From assembly GCF_040834005.1 (NCBI RefSeq), contig NZ_CP162129.1, positions 3,868,001-3,932,000 of the forward strand: a stretch of DNA of 64,000 nt. Direction: 5' to 3'. The stretch is from Paenibacillus sp. PL2-23. GTDB taxonomy: Bacteria > Bacillota > Bacilli > Paenibacillales > Paenibacillaceae. Of this stretch, positions 34,625 through 42,934 are shown piece by piece (positions within the stretch are counted from its first letter, which is position 1; the number at the start of each line of letters is the position of its first letter). The translations under genes and the position numbers were made by a program. The notes under the pieces are model-generated. The model made no database searches. It saw only the letters and a program-made list of their open reading frames with translations, and was not told where the DNA came from.

Positions 34625-34921
34625 ATGCAGCTGCCTAACTACGACTTTATGTCGGATTCCACAGAGGACACGTCGACAAGATTTACAACCTTCATTACGC
34701 CAAGCCTGGCTCGGTTCGACCTCGCCATCACCACGACCAACCGATTTTACGGCAAGAAGCTTGTAACAGACCTGCAATCCGGCAAGACGGCCATTATCGG
34801 GCCCGACGATCTGGAGGAGGAGGGATATCTGGAGCATACGTTCAAGCTGACGGAGGAAGAAGCAGGAGAGCTTGCTCAATTTCTTTATTTTGTGGTAGGA
34901 ACAGTGAATTTTACAGACTGA
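34625..34921 (+). CDS. DUF3055/SAV0927 family protein
   Basis: 98 residues. Recognisable family pattern: DSTEDTSTRFTTFI, ARFDLAITTTNRFYGKKLVTDLQSGKTAIIGPDDLEEEGYLEHTF and an acidic helix (LTEEEAGELAQFLYFVV). It is a small cytosolic protein of Bacilli of unknown function. The frame starts with ATG at 34625; upstream GGAGG (TTCGGAGGTTC) lies 9-10 nt before. The gene next to it (12 bp plus a start offset) is a hypothetical in the same direction. No membrane segment. Confidence 0.8.
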   Translation: MQLPNYDFMSDSTEDTSTRFTTFITPSLARFDLAITTTNRFYGKKLVTDLQSGKTAIIGPDDLEEEGYLEHTFKLTEEEAGELAQFLYFVVGTVNFTD

Positions 34922-34973
34922 TGCGGGCAACCCTATGGTGGCAGCCTACTACATGAACAGGAGGAGCTTGCCC

Positions 34974-35255
34974 ATGGACCGGTATGAGTCAGAGGATCGG
35001 GATAGCTATATGGATGTATCGACAGTAGAATCTCAGCGTAACGATCTTGCTCTCGAGGAATTTCCCGAAGGCCCTTACGGCGCAACGCTGCTTAGCGAAT
35101 CGCTCGGCAAGAGCTCGCCTTGGCGAATGAATCGGAAAGCCTCCGAGCGCTTCGGCTATGAGAATCGTACGCTTCATCGCGGAATCGGACGGGATTATCC
35201 CGGAGAAGACGATTACGCGAACACCTCGGTTCCGGACGTGCAGGACGAACCTTAA
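34974..35255 (+). CDS. Hypothetical hydrophilic protein
   Basis: 93 residues from ATG 34974, chosen because AGGAGGAG lies 9 nt upstream; the frame opens earlier at 34935 without an SD. It is very hydrophilic and acidic at both ends (DRYESEDRDSYMDVSTVES and DYPGEDDYANTSVPD), with no hydrophobic core visible, so it is probably disordered. No family recognised. It follows the DUF3055 gene by 52 bp and ends before a strong terminator, so the two likely form a small operon. Confidence 0.6.
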   Translation: MDRYESEDRDSYMDVSTVESQRNDLALEEFPEGPYGATLLSESLGKSSPWRMNRKASERFGYENRTLHRGIGRDYPGEDDYANTSVPDVQDEP

Positions 35256-35278
35256 TCCGTTAATCCATTCACCCGTAC

Positions 35279-35336
35279 AGAACGCCCTTGGCGATCCGCG
35301 GCAATCATCCATTGCCGGATCGCACAAGGGCGTTCT
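35279..35336. terminator. Long bidirectional hairpin terminator
   Basis: AGAACGCCCTTG-GCGATCCG (35279-35298) pairs with CGGATCGC-a-CAAGGGCGTTCT (35316-35336), a 20-bp stem with one bulge. It separates the plus-strand hypothetical gene from the convergent symporter. Confidence 0.85.
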
Positions 35337-35375
35337 TTGGTTCCATGGCCTATGCGATAATTCTGTCCCTTAGCC

Positions 35376-36731
35376 TTAGGCCGGATTCAGCTCCAGCTCA
35401 TCCTCTTCCCCGCGATTGAACGACTCTCGGTCGAATTCACCCTCCGAATTCGCCACGAGCAGCGCCGTAACCGTCGTGCCTGTCGCGTTCACAGCTGTAC
35501 GTCCCATGTCGATAATGGATTCTACCGCCACGACCAGAGCAATACCTTCGAGCGGCAGTCCGATTGCCGTAAGCACCACCGTCGTCGAGATCGACGCAGG
35601 TCCCGGAACACCCGCCACGCCAATCGACGATATGACGCTAACCAGTACAATCAGCACATAATCCGTCATGCTTAACGAGATGCCGAACACCTCCGCCACG
35701 AACACGGATACAACCGCCGGCCACACGCCGCCGCAGCCGTTGAAGTTCATCGAAGCGCCCAGAGGCGCCACGAAGCTCGCGATTTTGGGAGAGATGCGCA
35801 GGCGCTTCGTAATCACCTCCAGATTAATAGGCAGCGTGGCGAACGAGCTGCGCGTGGTGAATGCGACGGCAACCGTCGGATAAGCCTTCTTGAAGAAGGT
35901 GATGGGATTCACCTTGGCTACGAAGGATACCAGCCCGCCGAATACAAGCACGAAATGCAGCAGCAATGCGATATAGGATACCGCAATAAGCATCGCAAGC
36001 GGCTCCAGCGTCTCCCACCCGTACCTGGCAGCCATAACCGCGATTAGCGCATAGACGCCATACGGCGTAAATCGCAGGACGTATTTGACAACCTGGTGCA
36101 TAATCTCTGTAGCTGAGCCGATAAATGCCTTGAATGGAGCCACCGCCTCCGGCTTCTTGCTCCCCACCTTAACAACAGCGATGGCAATAAACAACGCGAA
36201 GATAAGAATGGGAACGACCTTGCCCTGCGCTGCGTCATTAATGGGGTTGGACGGCATCTGGTCCAGAATAACCTGGAAGAAGGTTGGGATTTCCCTTGCC
36301 TCAAAGCCCTCCGGCGGCGAAGCCTGGAAGCCTGCTCCTGGATTGATTGCGACCGCCACGAGCAAGCCGATAATAGCGGCAATGCCGGTTGTGCCCAGGA
36401 ACCAGCCGATCGTCTTCACGCTTAGCTTGCGAAGATAGCTCATATTCGTTATCGAGATGATGCTGTTGATAACCAGCACGAATACAAGCGGAATGACGAT
36501 CATCCGGATGAAGTTGATATAGATGGAGCCGATCGTGCCGACGCCTTCTGTAGCCAGCTCTAGATTATTGAAGAGCAGACCGGCCCCCAGACCAAGACCA
36601 AGAGCAAGCAGCACGCGCGTTCCGAAGCCCACCCGCCTCCGCGCGAGATAATACAGCAAGCCAAGCAATACGGCCGAGATCAGCAGCGAGATGCCGTTGG
36701 TCTCCAGCGCGGTTAACAAATTATTTTCCAT
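35376..36731 (-). CDS. Dicarboxylate/amino acid:cation symporter (DAACS, TcyP-like)
   Basis: 451 residues from ATG 36731 (AAGGAG 13 nt upstream); an ATG at 36761 also exists but its SD would touch the start. It has eight or more hydrophobic segments and the DAACS hallmark regions: serine-rich hairpin TTRSSFATLPI, FVAPLGASMNFNGCGG and the GVAGVPGPASISTT loop. It would drive uptake of cystine, glutamate or C4-dicarboxylates with Na+ or H+; the sequence is close to the L-cystine symporter TcyP in N-terminal pattern (LLYYLARRRVGF), which is a guess. The C-terminus is acidic. Confidence 0.9.
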   Translation of the reverse strand: MENNLLTALETNGISLLISAVLLGLLYYLARRRVGFGTRVLLALGLGLGAGLLFNNLELATEGVGTIGSIYINFIRMIVIPLVFVLVINSIISITNMSYLRKLSVKTIGWFLGTTGIAAIIGLLVAVAINPGAGFQASPPEGFEAREIPTFFQVILDQMPSNPINDAAQGKVVPILIFALFIAIAVVKVGSKKPEAVAPFKAFIGSATEIMHQVVKYVLRFTPYGVYALIAVMAARYGWETLEPLAMLIAVSYIALLLHFVLVFGGLVSFVAKVNPITFFKKAYPTVAVAFTTRSSFATLPINLEVITKRLRISPKIASFVAPLGASMNFNGCGGVWPAVVSVFVAEVFGISLSMTDYVLIVLVSVISSIGVAGVPGPASISTTVVLTAIGLPLEGIALVVAVESIIDMGRTAVNATGTTVTALLVANSEGEFDRESFNRGEEDELELNPA

Positions 36732-36791
36732 AACGTCGAGATCACTCCTTCTTATGTTCATTCCTTATCTTAACCAAAGCGCCACAGAATG

Positions 36792-36820
36792 AAAAAGAGA
36801 TTTCCTCAGGTGGAAATCTC
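36792..36820 (-). terminator. Intrinsic terminator at the end of the lasso peptide operon
   Basis: Minus strand GAGATTTCC-ACCTGA-GGAAATCTC is followed by TTTTTC. It lies about 110 bp downstream of the exporter gene and defines the 3' end of the operon. Confidence 0.8.
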
Positions 36821-36928
36821 CAATAAACTGGCAACAAGTATGAAAAATAATATCAATCCAGCGGCAGGTAGTCAATCCTTTTGTGTCATTCTTTACTTAG
36901 AGTATCTGTATCTTCATAAAAAGTGGCA

Positions 36929-38734
36929 TTACAGCGCCATCGGCAGCTTGCCTCCAAGCAAGCTTCGGAACAAGCCGTCGTCCTCCTCTGACAATTCGTT
37001 GAACTCCCCTGATTGTACGACTCTACCGTTATCCATTACAATGACTTGATCCGCATTCTGAATCGTCGTATAGCGGTGTGCGATCACGATAATAGTCAGC
37101 TTGCCCTTAAGCTTGTCTAGAGCATTTTGGATTTTGGCTTCGTTCAGGGAATCCAGCGCACTAGTTGCTTCATCCAGAATAAGAAGAGCAGGGCGTCTGA
37201 GAATCGCTCTTGCCAGCACGAGACGCTGTCGTTCCCCCCCAGATAATAAGACGCCGCGATCACCGATTATCGTATCCAGCCCTTGTGGCAGCTTCCTAAC
37301 GAACTCAGCGGCTGATGAAAACTCCATCGCTTCCCATAGTTGCTCCTCCGTAGCCTCTGGATCAATAGTCATAAGATTCTCCCGAATCGTAGCATGGCAG
37401 AGGAACGAATCCTGGGGAACATAACTGATTGAGCGCCTCAGCCGTACCCAATCCTCATGAGTGACAGGCTTTTGATCGACCAGCACTTGACCAGACTCTG
37501 GCTGGATCAGTCCAAGCATCACATCCACCAGTGTGCTCTTCCCTGCGCCGGATCGTCCAATAATAGCTGTCATCCCATTCACAGGAATATCAATCTGAAT
37601 ATTTCGAAGCGTCATTTCCTGATTCTGGTCATATCGGAAGCAGACATTCCGCAAAGACAATGAATGATCAATCTTTAGTCTATCTGTCTGATTATCCCGC
37701 AGGATGCTCTCAGCAAGCGCAGGCTCAGACTGCGCCATACACTCCTGCTGCAACTCCATTAAAGCCTTGAAGGCCGGAATACTCGAAGCCAGCATTTCCA
37801 TATTGGACTGTATACCGGTAAAACGGGGCCATAAACGAGCAAACAATAACGTTATAAGCAGCAGCTCTCCCCCATGGGTGCGGAACAAGATCGTTGTCGC
37901 AAAGATAAATAATGCAATTAATACAGCAGAAGCTATCTTGTAATAGAGCTGGGATTGAGTCCTCACTCTAGTGATTTCATATCTCTCGCGCTCAGCTTGA
38001 ACAGACCATTCCTGAAGCCATCTGTACCGAGCGTTCTCCAGCGAGTTGCTCTTAATATCCTTCATCCCGTTAAAGTGATCAGTAATGCCAGCCATGTAGC
38101 TCTGGCCAAGCTCGACAGATACAGCACCGAGCTGCTTGGATTTGCGAATATAGCTTCGAGATAGGATTGCAATAACAAGGCCGCAGCCAAGTACGAATAA
38201 AGTCAGACTTAAGGACAGCCACAAGGCAAGCCCGATCTGAATCAGTGTAAATACCGCCGAAGCGATCAGCTGTAAGAATAGGAACGAACCATTCGTCACT
38301 CGGGCCAGCTCACCCGTCAAAGCATTAATTAAATCCGACTTTCTCTGCCGAATAAAAAAGCCCCAGTTCGTCTGAAGCAGCAGTCTATAAGTCTCCAATC
38401 TGAGATGATTAATATAACCTGTATGGATTCGAACTTCCCGCAGGGACAAGTTCCTATGAATCAAGCTTTGGAGTGTAACGAGCAGTACATAGATGACAAG
38501 TATGACAGCGAGACTCTGAACCACTGGCCATTCCTGCAGGAAGGACAACCGTTCAAGACCGGGAATCCCCATATCTTGGACTTGTACGATTCCGATAACG
38601 CTGAGTAGAGGAAGCAACAGGAAAACTCCGACGCCATCCAGCAGTCCAACGAGCAGCATTCCAAATAAATTGACATATAGAATCTTGCCTGAATAACGAT
38701 GCAGCTTGCGTGCGAAATACAGTAATTGACTCAT
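36929..38734 (-). CDS. Lasso peptide ABC exporter (permease-ATPase fusion)
   Basis: 601 residues. An N-terminal membrane domain with about five or six helices (VNLFGMLLVGLLDGVGVFLLL, SLAVILVIYVLLVTL, FLQLIASAVFTLIQIGLALWL, VLGCGLVIAILS, ASAVLIALFIFATTI) is followed by an ATPase domain. Walker A is GRSGAGKST (393-401), signature LSGGERQ (497-503), Walker B LLILDEATSALD. Its partners in the cluster make it the exporter and immunity pump for the lasso peptide. The ATG at 38734 overlaps the stop of the B2 gene (ATGA), with GGAAAG upstream. An upstream in-frame extension to 38845 is inside B2 and ignored. Confidence 0.93.
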   Translation of the reverse strand: MSQLLYFARKLHRYSGKILYVNLFGMLLVGLLDGVGVFLLLPLLSVIGIVQVQDMGIPGLERLSFLQEWPVVQSLAVILVIYVLLVTLQSLIHRNLSLREVRIHTGYINHLRLETYRLLLQTNWGFFIRQRKSDLINALTGELARVTNGSFLFLQLIASAVFTLIQIGLALWLSLSLTLFVLGCGLVIAILSRSYIRKSKQLGAVSVELGQSYMAGITDHFNGMKDIKSNSLENARYRWLQEWSVQAERERYEITRVRTQSQLYYKIASAVLIALFIFATTILFRTHGGELLLITLLFARLWPRFTGIQSNMEMLASSIPAFKALMELQQECMAQSEPALAESILRDNQTDRLKIDHSLSLRNVCFRYDQNQEMTLRNIQIDIPVNGMTAIIGRSGAGKSTLVDVMLGLIQPESGQVLVDQKPVTHEDWVRLRRSISYVPQDSFLCHATIRENLMTIDPEATEEQLWEAMEFSSAAEFVRKLPQGLDTIIGDRGVLLSGGERQRLVLARAILRRPALLILDEATSALDSLNEAKIQNALDKLKGKLTIIVIAHRYTTIQNADQVIVMDNGRVVQSGEFNELSEEDDGLFRSLLGGKLPMAL

Positions 38735-39228
38735 AGTACCATCACTTTCCGGTGCTCCGTATTCAATCGGGCAAATGTCCCCGTCACCGTAAATCTCGCC
38801 ATTTCTTCGGCTCCAGTAATATACCATGGACCGCTTCGCAGCCATGCATGAGCAATCAATTTACCTTCCTCGTTCTTGGCCGTCCCCAAATACAACGTGC
38901 TTTCGATCCCGCGACGCTCCAGCATCTTCATACCGGCCAGCGCTCTGACCAAGCATTTGCTCTCCCACAGCGTATATTTGCTCATTATGTTTATTGCATA
39001 ATGGATCCGCACCAGCTCGCTCCGAGGGAGCTCTTCTCCTGAGAAGCTGGATTGCTGCATAGCGCTGCCTAAGCTTGCAGCAATTACTGCGAATGGCGTG
39101 TGCAGCATCCGATACCGGGCCCACCCCATATATACTGCCGCCTCCAGCATCATGCGAATGGTTTTACTGTCCCACGTTAGCACCAGCTTGGCTCTACGCC
39201 AAAGCTCAACCCTTCTCTTCACGATCAT
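38731..39228 (-). CDS. Lasso peptide leader peptidase B2 (transglutaminase-like)
   Basis: 165 residues. B2 proteins are cysteine proteases of the transglutaminase-like fold that remove the leader from the precursor, guided by B1. Catalytic residues appear as Cys92 in LWESKCLVRALA and His127 in IAHAWL; the third member, usually Asp, is not obvious at the expected position (WYITG). The N-terminal helical half (LWRRAKLVLTWDSKTIRMMLEAA) is typical. It overlaps B1 by 4 bp and the exporter by 4 bp, so all three are translationally coupled. Confidence 0.92.
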   Translation of the reverse strand: MIVKRRVELWRRAKLVLTWDSKTIRMMLEAAVYMGWARYRMLHTPFAVIAASLGSAMQQSSFSGEELPRSELVRIHYAINIMSKYTLWESKCLVRALAGMKMLERRGIESTLYLGTAKNEEGKLIAHAWLRSGPWYITGAEEMARFTVTGTFARLNTEHRKVMVL

Positions 39229-39545
39229 ACGCCGAACTGAACTAATCGTTCTTCAGACAAGTGAGCCAGGTAACCGAATACTTGTGCTTCACAGATGGAG
39301 CGCTCTACGTCATATTCGTCGAGAAGCGTATTCACGATGAATCCAATTGGCTCAGGACGTTCGATTAAATCCCAAATCCGGCCTCCAATGGTGCCAAGGT
39401 TGTAATACTTGCCATTCTGAATACTTAGAAGAACACGTTCGCCATTCATATCGCTGCCGATATTGTTATCATTACGTACGACAACCAGCTCCAGCGACAA
39501 GGATTGTTTCGTGGACGGTGATATGACTTCGTGATTAACGATCAT
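39225..39545 (-). CDS. Lasso peptide B1 protein (PqqD-like leader recognition element)
   Basis: 106 residues with a PqqD/RRE fold: GERVLLSIQNGKYYNLGTIGGRIWDLIE (about 35-62) and a helix (NTLLDEYDVERSICEAQVFGYLAHLSEERLV). It binds the precursor leader, whose KPELEVL motif is the usual target, and presents it to B2. GGAGG lies 7 nt before the ATG. It begins 3 bp after the kinase gene ends and overlaps B2 by 4 bp (ATGA). The N-terminal 30 residues (ISPSTKQSLSLELVVVRNDN) extend beyond the core RRE. Confidence 0.92.
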   Translation of the reverse strand: MIVNHEVISPSTKQSLSLELVVVRNDNNIGSDMNGERVLLSIQNGKYYNLGTIGGRIWDLIERPEPIGFIVNTLLDEYDVERSICEAQVFGYLAHLSEERLVQFGV

Positions 39546-39548
39546 ATG

Positions 39549-40487
39549 CTATTCCTCCGCAGCTATTGTATTAAGAATGAGGTCAGCCAGCTCTTGAGCT
39601 GTGAATACTGCTTCTGATCTTCTAAGCTGATAAATCATCATGCTTGATGCCAGCATTGCCGTGCGTTCGAAATGCCATCTCATCATATTCATTCTTTCGA
39701 TCAACTGGTAACGGTATGTATGCTGCAGCAGCAACGGCAATCGTTGCAGCTTACTCACAGGAGCGACTGAGATTAACGCTTCTTGTGTCTGCACCTTCGT
39801 CAGTTCGAACACCCCGGCCAGCGGCAATGGAGCGTCATGGAAGCTATCGGTAATGGGGATACAATATTTGTCCTCTCTCCCGTATATGGAACGTAAGGCT
39901 TCATGACTTCGTCCGAAGGCGGTCAAACTGTTCTGCCAGAGCTTCTGCTGAGGGTACGAAGGATACACATACGGGCGGGATTGCTCTTCATCCATCCTTA
40001 CCGCGATTACATCATCACTTAATATCCTGAACCCACGCTCAATAAACACGGAAGCCAGCGTAGATTTACCCGCTCCAGAATGACCCACGATCGCATATGC
40101 TTTGCCGTTAATCGCAATCGCGCTGCCATGGAGAGGATAAATTAAGCGTTGTAGAAGAATGATACCGAAGCATGTGCCAAGTACATAGAGTCGGATTAAA
40201 TCCTCATCCGCACCGGAATAAGGCGATACGATTATTCTATTGCCGTCCTGTATGCGGAACACGCCAGCATCTGGCAGCTTAACAGTAATAGTCGAACCGT
40301 CGGCCAAAAAATCGTATGGCTGCGCATCAAAGCCATTTTTCAAAAAACGATCCATCCGAATCTGAACATCACACAGCCTATTCGATTCTAACGATGGCGT
40401 TAATTCTGGCAGCGGAATATCGCTTTCAATCGATAGTCCAAACGCGAAATATTGCAGCTTAACTTGCGTACTAATCAAATCATTCAC
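39549..40487 (-). CDS. HprK-like lasso peptide kinase
   Basis: 312 residues. The ATP-binding half resembles HPr kinase: Walker A GHSGAGKST (135-143) preceded by YPLHGSAIAINGKAYAIV, then FRILSDDVIAV with a metal-binding Asp pair. A 115-residue N-terminal domain (QYFAFGLSIESDIPLPEL) is characteristic of the lasso-associated kinases. In paeninodin clusters the homologue phosphorylates the C-terminal Ser of the precursor; here the precursor also ends in Ser. The start is GTG at 40487, with a weak GAG upstream, unusual for the cluster and perhaps lowering its expression. It is placed between the precursor and B1. Confidence 0.9.
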   Translation of the reverse strand: MNDLISTQVKLQYFAFGLSIESDIPLPELTPSLESNRLCDVQIRMDRFLKNGFDAQPYDFLADGSTITVKLPDAGVFRIQDGNRIIVSPYSGADEDLIRLYVLGTCFGIILLQRLIYPLHGSAIAINGKAYAIVGHSGAGKSTLASVFIERGFRILSDDVIAVRMDEEQSRPYVYPSYPQQKLWQNSLTAFGRSHEALRSIYGREDKYCIPITDSFHDAPLPLAGVFELTKVQTQEALISVAPVSKLQRLPLLLQHTYRYQLIERMNMMRWHFERTAMLASSMMIYQLRRSEAVFTAQELADLILNTIAAEE

Positions 40488-40514
40488 CTCGACTGAGCAT
40501 ACTTGTGACGGATC

Positions 40515-40551
40515 AGCAGAGTATTTTGCAATTCATGCGCAATACTCTGCT
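40515..40551 (-). promoter_or_regulatory. Stem-loop between precursor and processing genes
   Basis: AGCAGAGTATT pairs perfectly with AATACTCTGCT (11 bp stem, 15-nt loop). No T-run follows. It lies just after the precursor gene, where it could stabilise the precursor mRNA or reduce read-through to the enzymes. Confidence 0.6.
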
Positions 40552-40571
40552 CAACCGCGTCAGCACCATAA

Positions 40572-40721
40572 TTAGCTAGTAAAGCGAGGGTCGTTGCTAT
40601 ACTGACCCGGAACGTATGCTTCATCTGTCAAAGGGCCGGTTCTTGTCGAAGCCTCTGTCATTTGAACGGACAGAACTTCCAATTCTGGCTTGCTCCACTC
40701 TTTTTTCATCGTCATTGTCAT
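40572..40721 (-). CDS. Lasso peptide precursor (paeninodin type), 49 residues
   Basis: Read directly from the minus strand between the cyclase and kinase genes. AGGAGG lies 5 nt before the first of three ATGs (40721; alternatives 40715 and 40709). The leader MTMTMKKEWSKPELEVLSV carries the KPELEVL motif recognised by B1. The leader's conserved Thr is probably Thr22 (QMTE). The core region holds STRTGPLTD (25-33), Glu34 and a tail rich in Tyr, Asn, Asp and Pro that ends PRFTS (45-49). The C-terminal Ser49 suits the cluster's kinase. The ring is uncertain: Thr22 at -2 would give a 10-residue ring (Ala24 to Asp33); Ser25 to Asp33 gives a normal 9-residue ring with Thr at -3. Confidence 0.88.
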   Translation of the reverse strand: MTMTMKKEWSKPELEVLSVQMTEASTRTGPLTDEAYVPGQYSNDPRFTS

Positions 40722-40733
40722 TGTCACCTCCTT

Positions 40734-42674
40734 TCAAGCGTTTTTCTGCAGAAATCGATAAACAATGAGCGCATACATCGCGGAACGCAGATTGTTGCCG
40801 ATCGCGTCGTCAGGTTTGACTCCGCCCCGCAGCCTAATTAACAACGATTCCAGCAGCTTGCCATCAATGAGACTAAGCAATCGACGATCTCGGCTCATCT
40901 GCTCCAGCTCCGAATAGAATGAATTCCAGCTCGGTGTAATCCGATGAAGCCAATCCACACCTTGAGCGCCGCGCACTCGTTCATTCAGCCTGATCTCATC
41001 TGGCAGGATGTTCGCTGTTGCCCGGCGAACCATCGCTCTGGACATTCCGTCACGAACATATTGTTCTTCGGGAAGCGACAGGCAGAATTGAATGACGCGC
41101 CAATCATTGGTGGGATCCCTCTTCCACACGTTGTGCTTGTAAGAGAGCTTCGAGGCAAGCGTATTGCTGGCATTCCAGTGAAACAACTCTTGGAAGTGAT
41201 TATGCCTGTTCCGGTATACATCCCCATCGGCGAACCAGCCCGATTGGTCTATGCCATGCTCCCGCAATTTCTCATATACTCGCTTCCGCTTCGCAAATTC
41301 AGGGTTGATCAACCGCTCAGTGGTCTGATGGCTATAGGCAGTAAACCGCTTGAGCAGAGGAAAGGCTTCATTACTGACCGCGCGCAATAGAAATCCTCTT
41401 CCAGAGCCTATCGCATAGCTGTGCAGCCTCAACTCTCGCATAAGCTTGAACCATCTCATTCTTTTCAACAATTGGGCATAGTAAGGAACGGCATCCCCCC
41501 AGGAAATCGTTAGATTGCCTCTTCCTCCGTTGAGCAGAATACCGATATCCCTCTTCTGAGCCTCTTCGTAGATGCCCTTAAGCCAGAACGAATTGCTAAA
41601 GAACTTATAGGGCATCTCCATAATGCTCAGCATCTCATCGATATCGGAATAAGAATCCTTGCCCCTGAAGTCCAGATAGTGTGCTTCCATCCCGCCTACA
41701 TGCTGAACGGTTTTCTCGATAAATGGCCGCTCATTCGGCATAATTCTTGAGGACGTGAAGTCCTTAAAATCATTGACAGGCACATAGCTGAAGGTTTGAA
41801 GAGGTAATGCCTTCTCCCGCAAGCTTCTTAGCGCAAAGCCAACAATTGCTCCAGAATCCAACCCTCCGCTGAGTTGAGCGCCTATTCCTCTATGCGTTCG
41901 CAGCCTAGCATTAACCGCCTGCTGGAACACCTCTTGGAACGCCTCAACATACTCCTCATCGGAACGAAGCTTCAATCGCTTATCGCTCTGCTCCAACTTG
42001 CAGTACTGGGTAAGCTGGAGGCTGTCATCCTTAAGAACGAAGTAATGAGAGGGGGGCACTTGCTTGATTCGATCATACACCGTTTCATGTGCATCAACGG
42101 CATCCACCATAGATGAGATCGCAAGAAATTCAGCGAGCCATTCTTCATTTAATGTACAGCCTATATCCGAAAGCTGCAGAAGCGGCTTAATCAAGGAGCT
42201 GAACGCGAATTGTCCCTCCATCCAGCAGTAATACAATGTGCGACCGCCCGAGAAATCACGAGCCCCGTACCAGAGCCGCTCCCTGCGATTCCAGATGACG
42301 AAGGCGAAATCGCCGATTAATCGTGATGCAGTATGTACGCCCCACTTTCCATAACACATGAGTATTAACTCATGATCACTGATTGCCGTCCGTAGTCGTC
42401 TATCCACATCGAGCAACTCGAATAGCTCTTCTCTGTTATCAATAATCGCATCTGCTACGATAACTGCATCTTGTTCCTCATCATGAAGAGGATGAAGTGC
42501 GTTGACGGATTCCGGAGTAATCCATTGGGTGTGCCCGCATAGGTAGGCATGATCATCCTGCCAGGCCAACACATGATCCGCAGGCAAATCCGCCAACGCA
42601 TTCATAAGTCTACTGCCCTGCTGCTTCAGATAATCGATCCCTCTGGCTGAATATAACCCCGTGATTATGCTCAT
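40734..42674 (-). CDS. Lasso peptide cyclase (asparagine synthetase-like)
   Basis: 646 residues from ATG 42674, preceded by GGAGGG; an upstream extension to 42707 has no SD. The PP-loop SGGLDSG (269-275) adenylates the Asp/Glu side chain of the core, which the N-terminal amine then attacks to close the macrolactam. The N-terminal glutaminase-like half lacks the nucleophilic Cys (it starts Met-Ser), as in other lasso cyclases. RDFSGGRTLYYC and NGGRGNLTISWGD are family features. It is the first gene of the operon, 12 bp before the precursor; most paeninodin clusters place the precursor first. Confidence 0.94.
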   Translation of the reverse strand: MSIITGLYSARGIDYLKQQGSRLMNALADLPADHVLAWQDDHAYLCGHTQWITPESVNALHPLHDEEQDAVIVADAIIDNREELFELLDVDRRLRTAISDHELILMCYGKWGVHTASRLIGDFAFVIWNRRERLWYGARDFSGGRTLYYCWMEGQFAFSSLIKPLLQLSDIGCTLNEEWLAEFLAISSMVDAVDAHETVYDRIKQVPPSHYFVLKDDSLQLTQYCKLEQSDKRLKLRSDEEYVEAFQEVFQQAVNARLRTHRGIGAQLSGGLDSGAIVGFALRSLREKALPLQTFSYVPVNDFKDFTSSRIMPNERPFIEKTVQHVGGMEAHYLDFRGKDSYSDIDEMLSIMEMPYKFFSNSFWLKGIYEEAQKRDIGILLNGGRGNLTISWGDAVPYYAQLLKRMRWFKLMRELRLHSYAIGSGRGFLLRAVSNEAFPLLKRFTAYSHQTTERLINPEFAKRKRVYEKLREHGIDQSGWFADGDVYRNRHNHFQELFHWNASNTLASKLSYKHNVWKRDPTNDWRVIQFCLSLPEEQYVRDGMSRAMVRRATANILPDEIRLNERVRGAQGVDWLHRITPSWNSFYSELEQMSRDRRLLSLIDGKLLESLLIRLRGGVKPDDAIGNNLRSAMYALIVYRFLQKNA

Positions 42675-42731
42675 ATTGCCCTCCGTCAGTTCGCAACGTT
42701 CTTTCAATCCTGCTTATTGATCGAACAAGTA

Positions 42732-42747
42732 GTTCTTTATAAAGAAC
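42732..42747. promoter_or_regulatory. SinR-type inverted operator at the lasso promoter
   Basis: GTTCTTT-AT-AAAGAAC, two perfect inverted copies of the Bacillus SinR heptamer GTTCTYT spaced by 2 nt. It lies about 8 nt downstream of the -10 element, over the expected start of transcription, which would give repression. The regulator gene is 200 bp away. Confidence 0.75.
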
Positions 42748-42755
42748 ACACTCTC

Positions 42756-42784
42756 ATAATAATCTCTAATTTAGGCACTGTCAA
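42756..42784 (-). promoter_or_regulatory. Sigma-A promoter of the lasso peptide operon
   Basis: TTGACA (42784-42779) and TATTAT (42761-42756) on the minus strand are spaced by 17 bp, a near-consensus vegetative promoter. Transcription would start inside the SinR-type operator, 75-80 nt before the cyclase start codon. Confidence 0.8.
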
Positions 42785-42864
42785 TTGATTTTTTCGTCAT
42801 AATTCCTTATAAAACAAGAAAAGCGTTGTTCGTTATTAAAAACGATTCCATTCCTATTTATTGC

Positions 42865-42893
42865 TTTTGCATTTCCCCGTTTTTCGATATAAT
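42865..42893 (+). promoter_or_regulatory. Promoter of the SinR-like gene
   Basis: TATAAT at 42888-42893 lies 42 nt before the start codon; the -35 (TTTTGC, 17-bp spacer) is poor. A single GTTCGTT half-site sits upstream at 42828-42834. Confidence 0.5.
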
Positions 42894-42934
42894 AGATGAA
42901 AACCATGCATCCAGCAGTAACGGAGGAGTCATCT

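Noticed and set aside
34529..34930. 133-codon minus-strand frame
   Set aside because: It is antisense to the DUF3055 gene and has no SD or domain.
38735..38845. Longer N-terminus of the lasso exporter
   Set aside because: It overlaps the B2 gene entirely; the ATGA overlap start at 38734 with GGAAAG fits the operon better.
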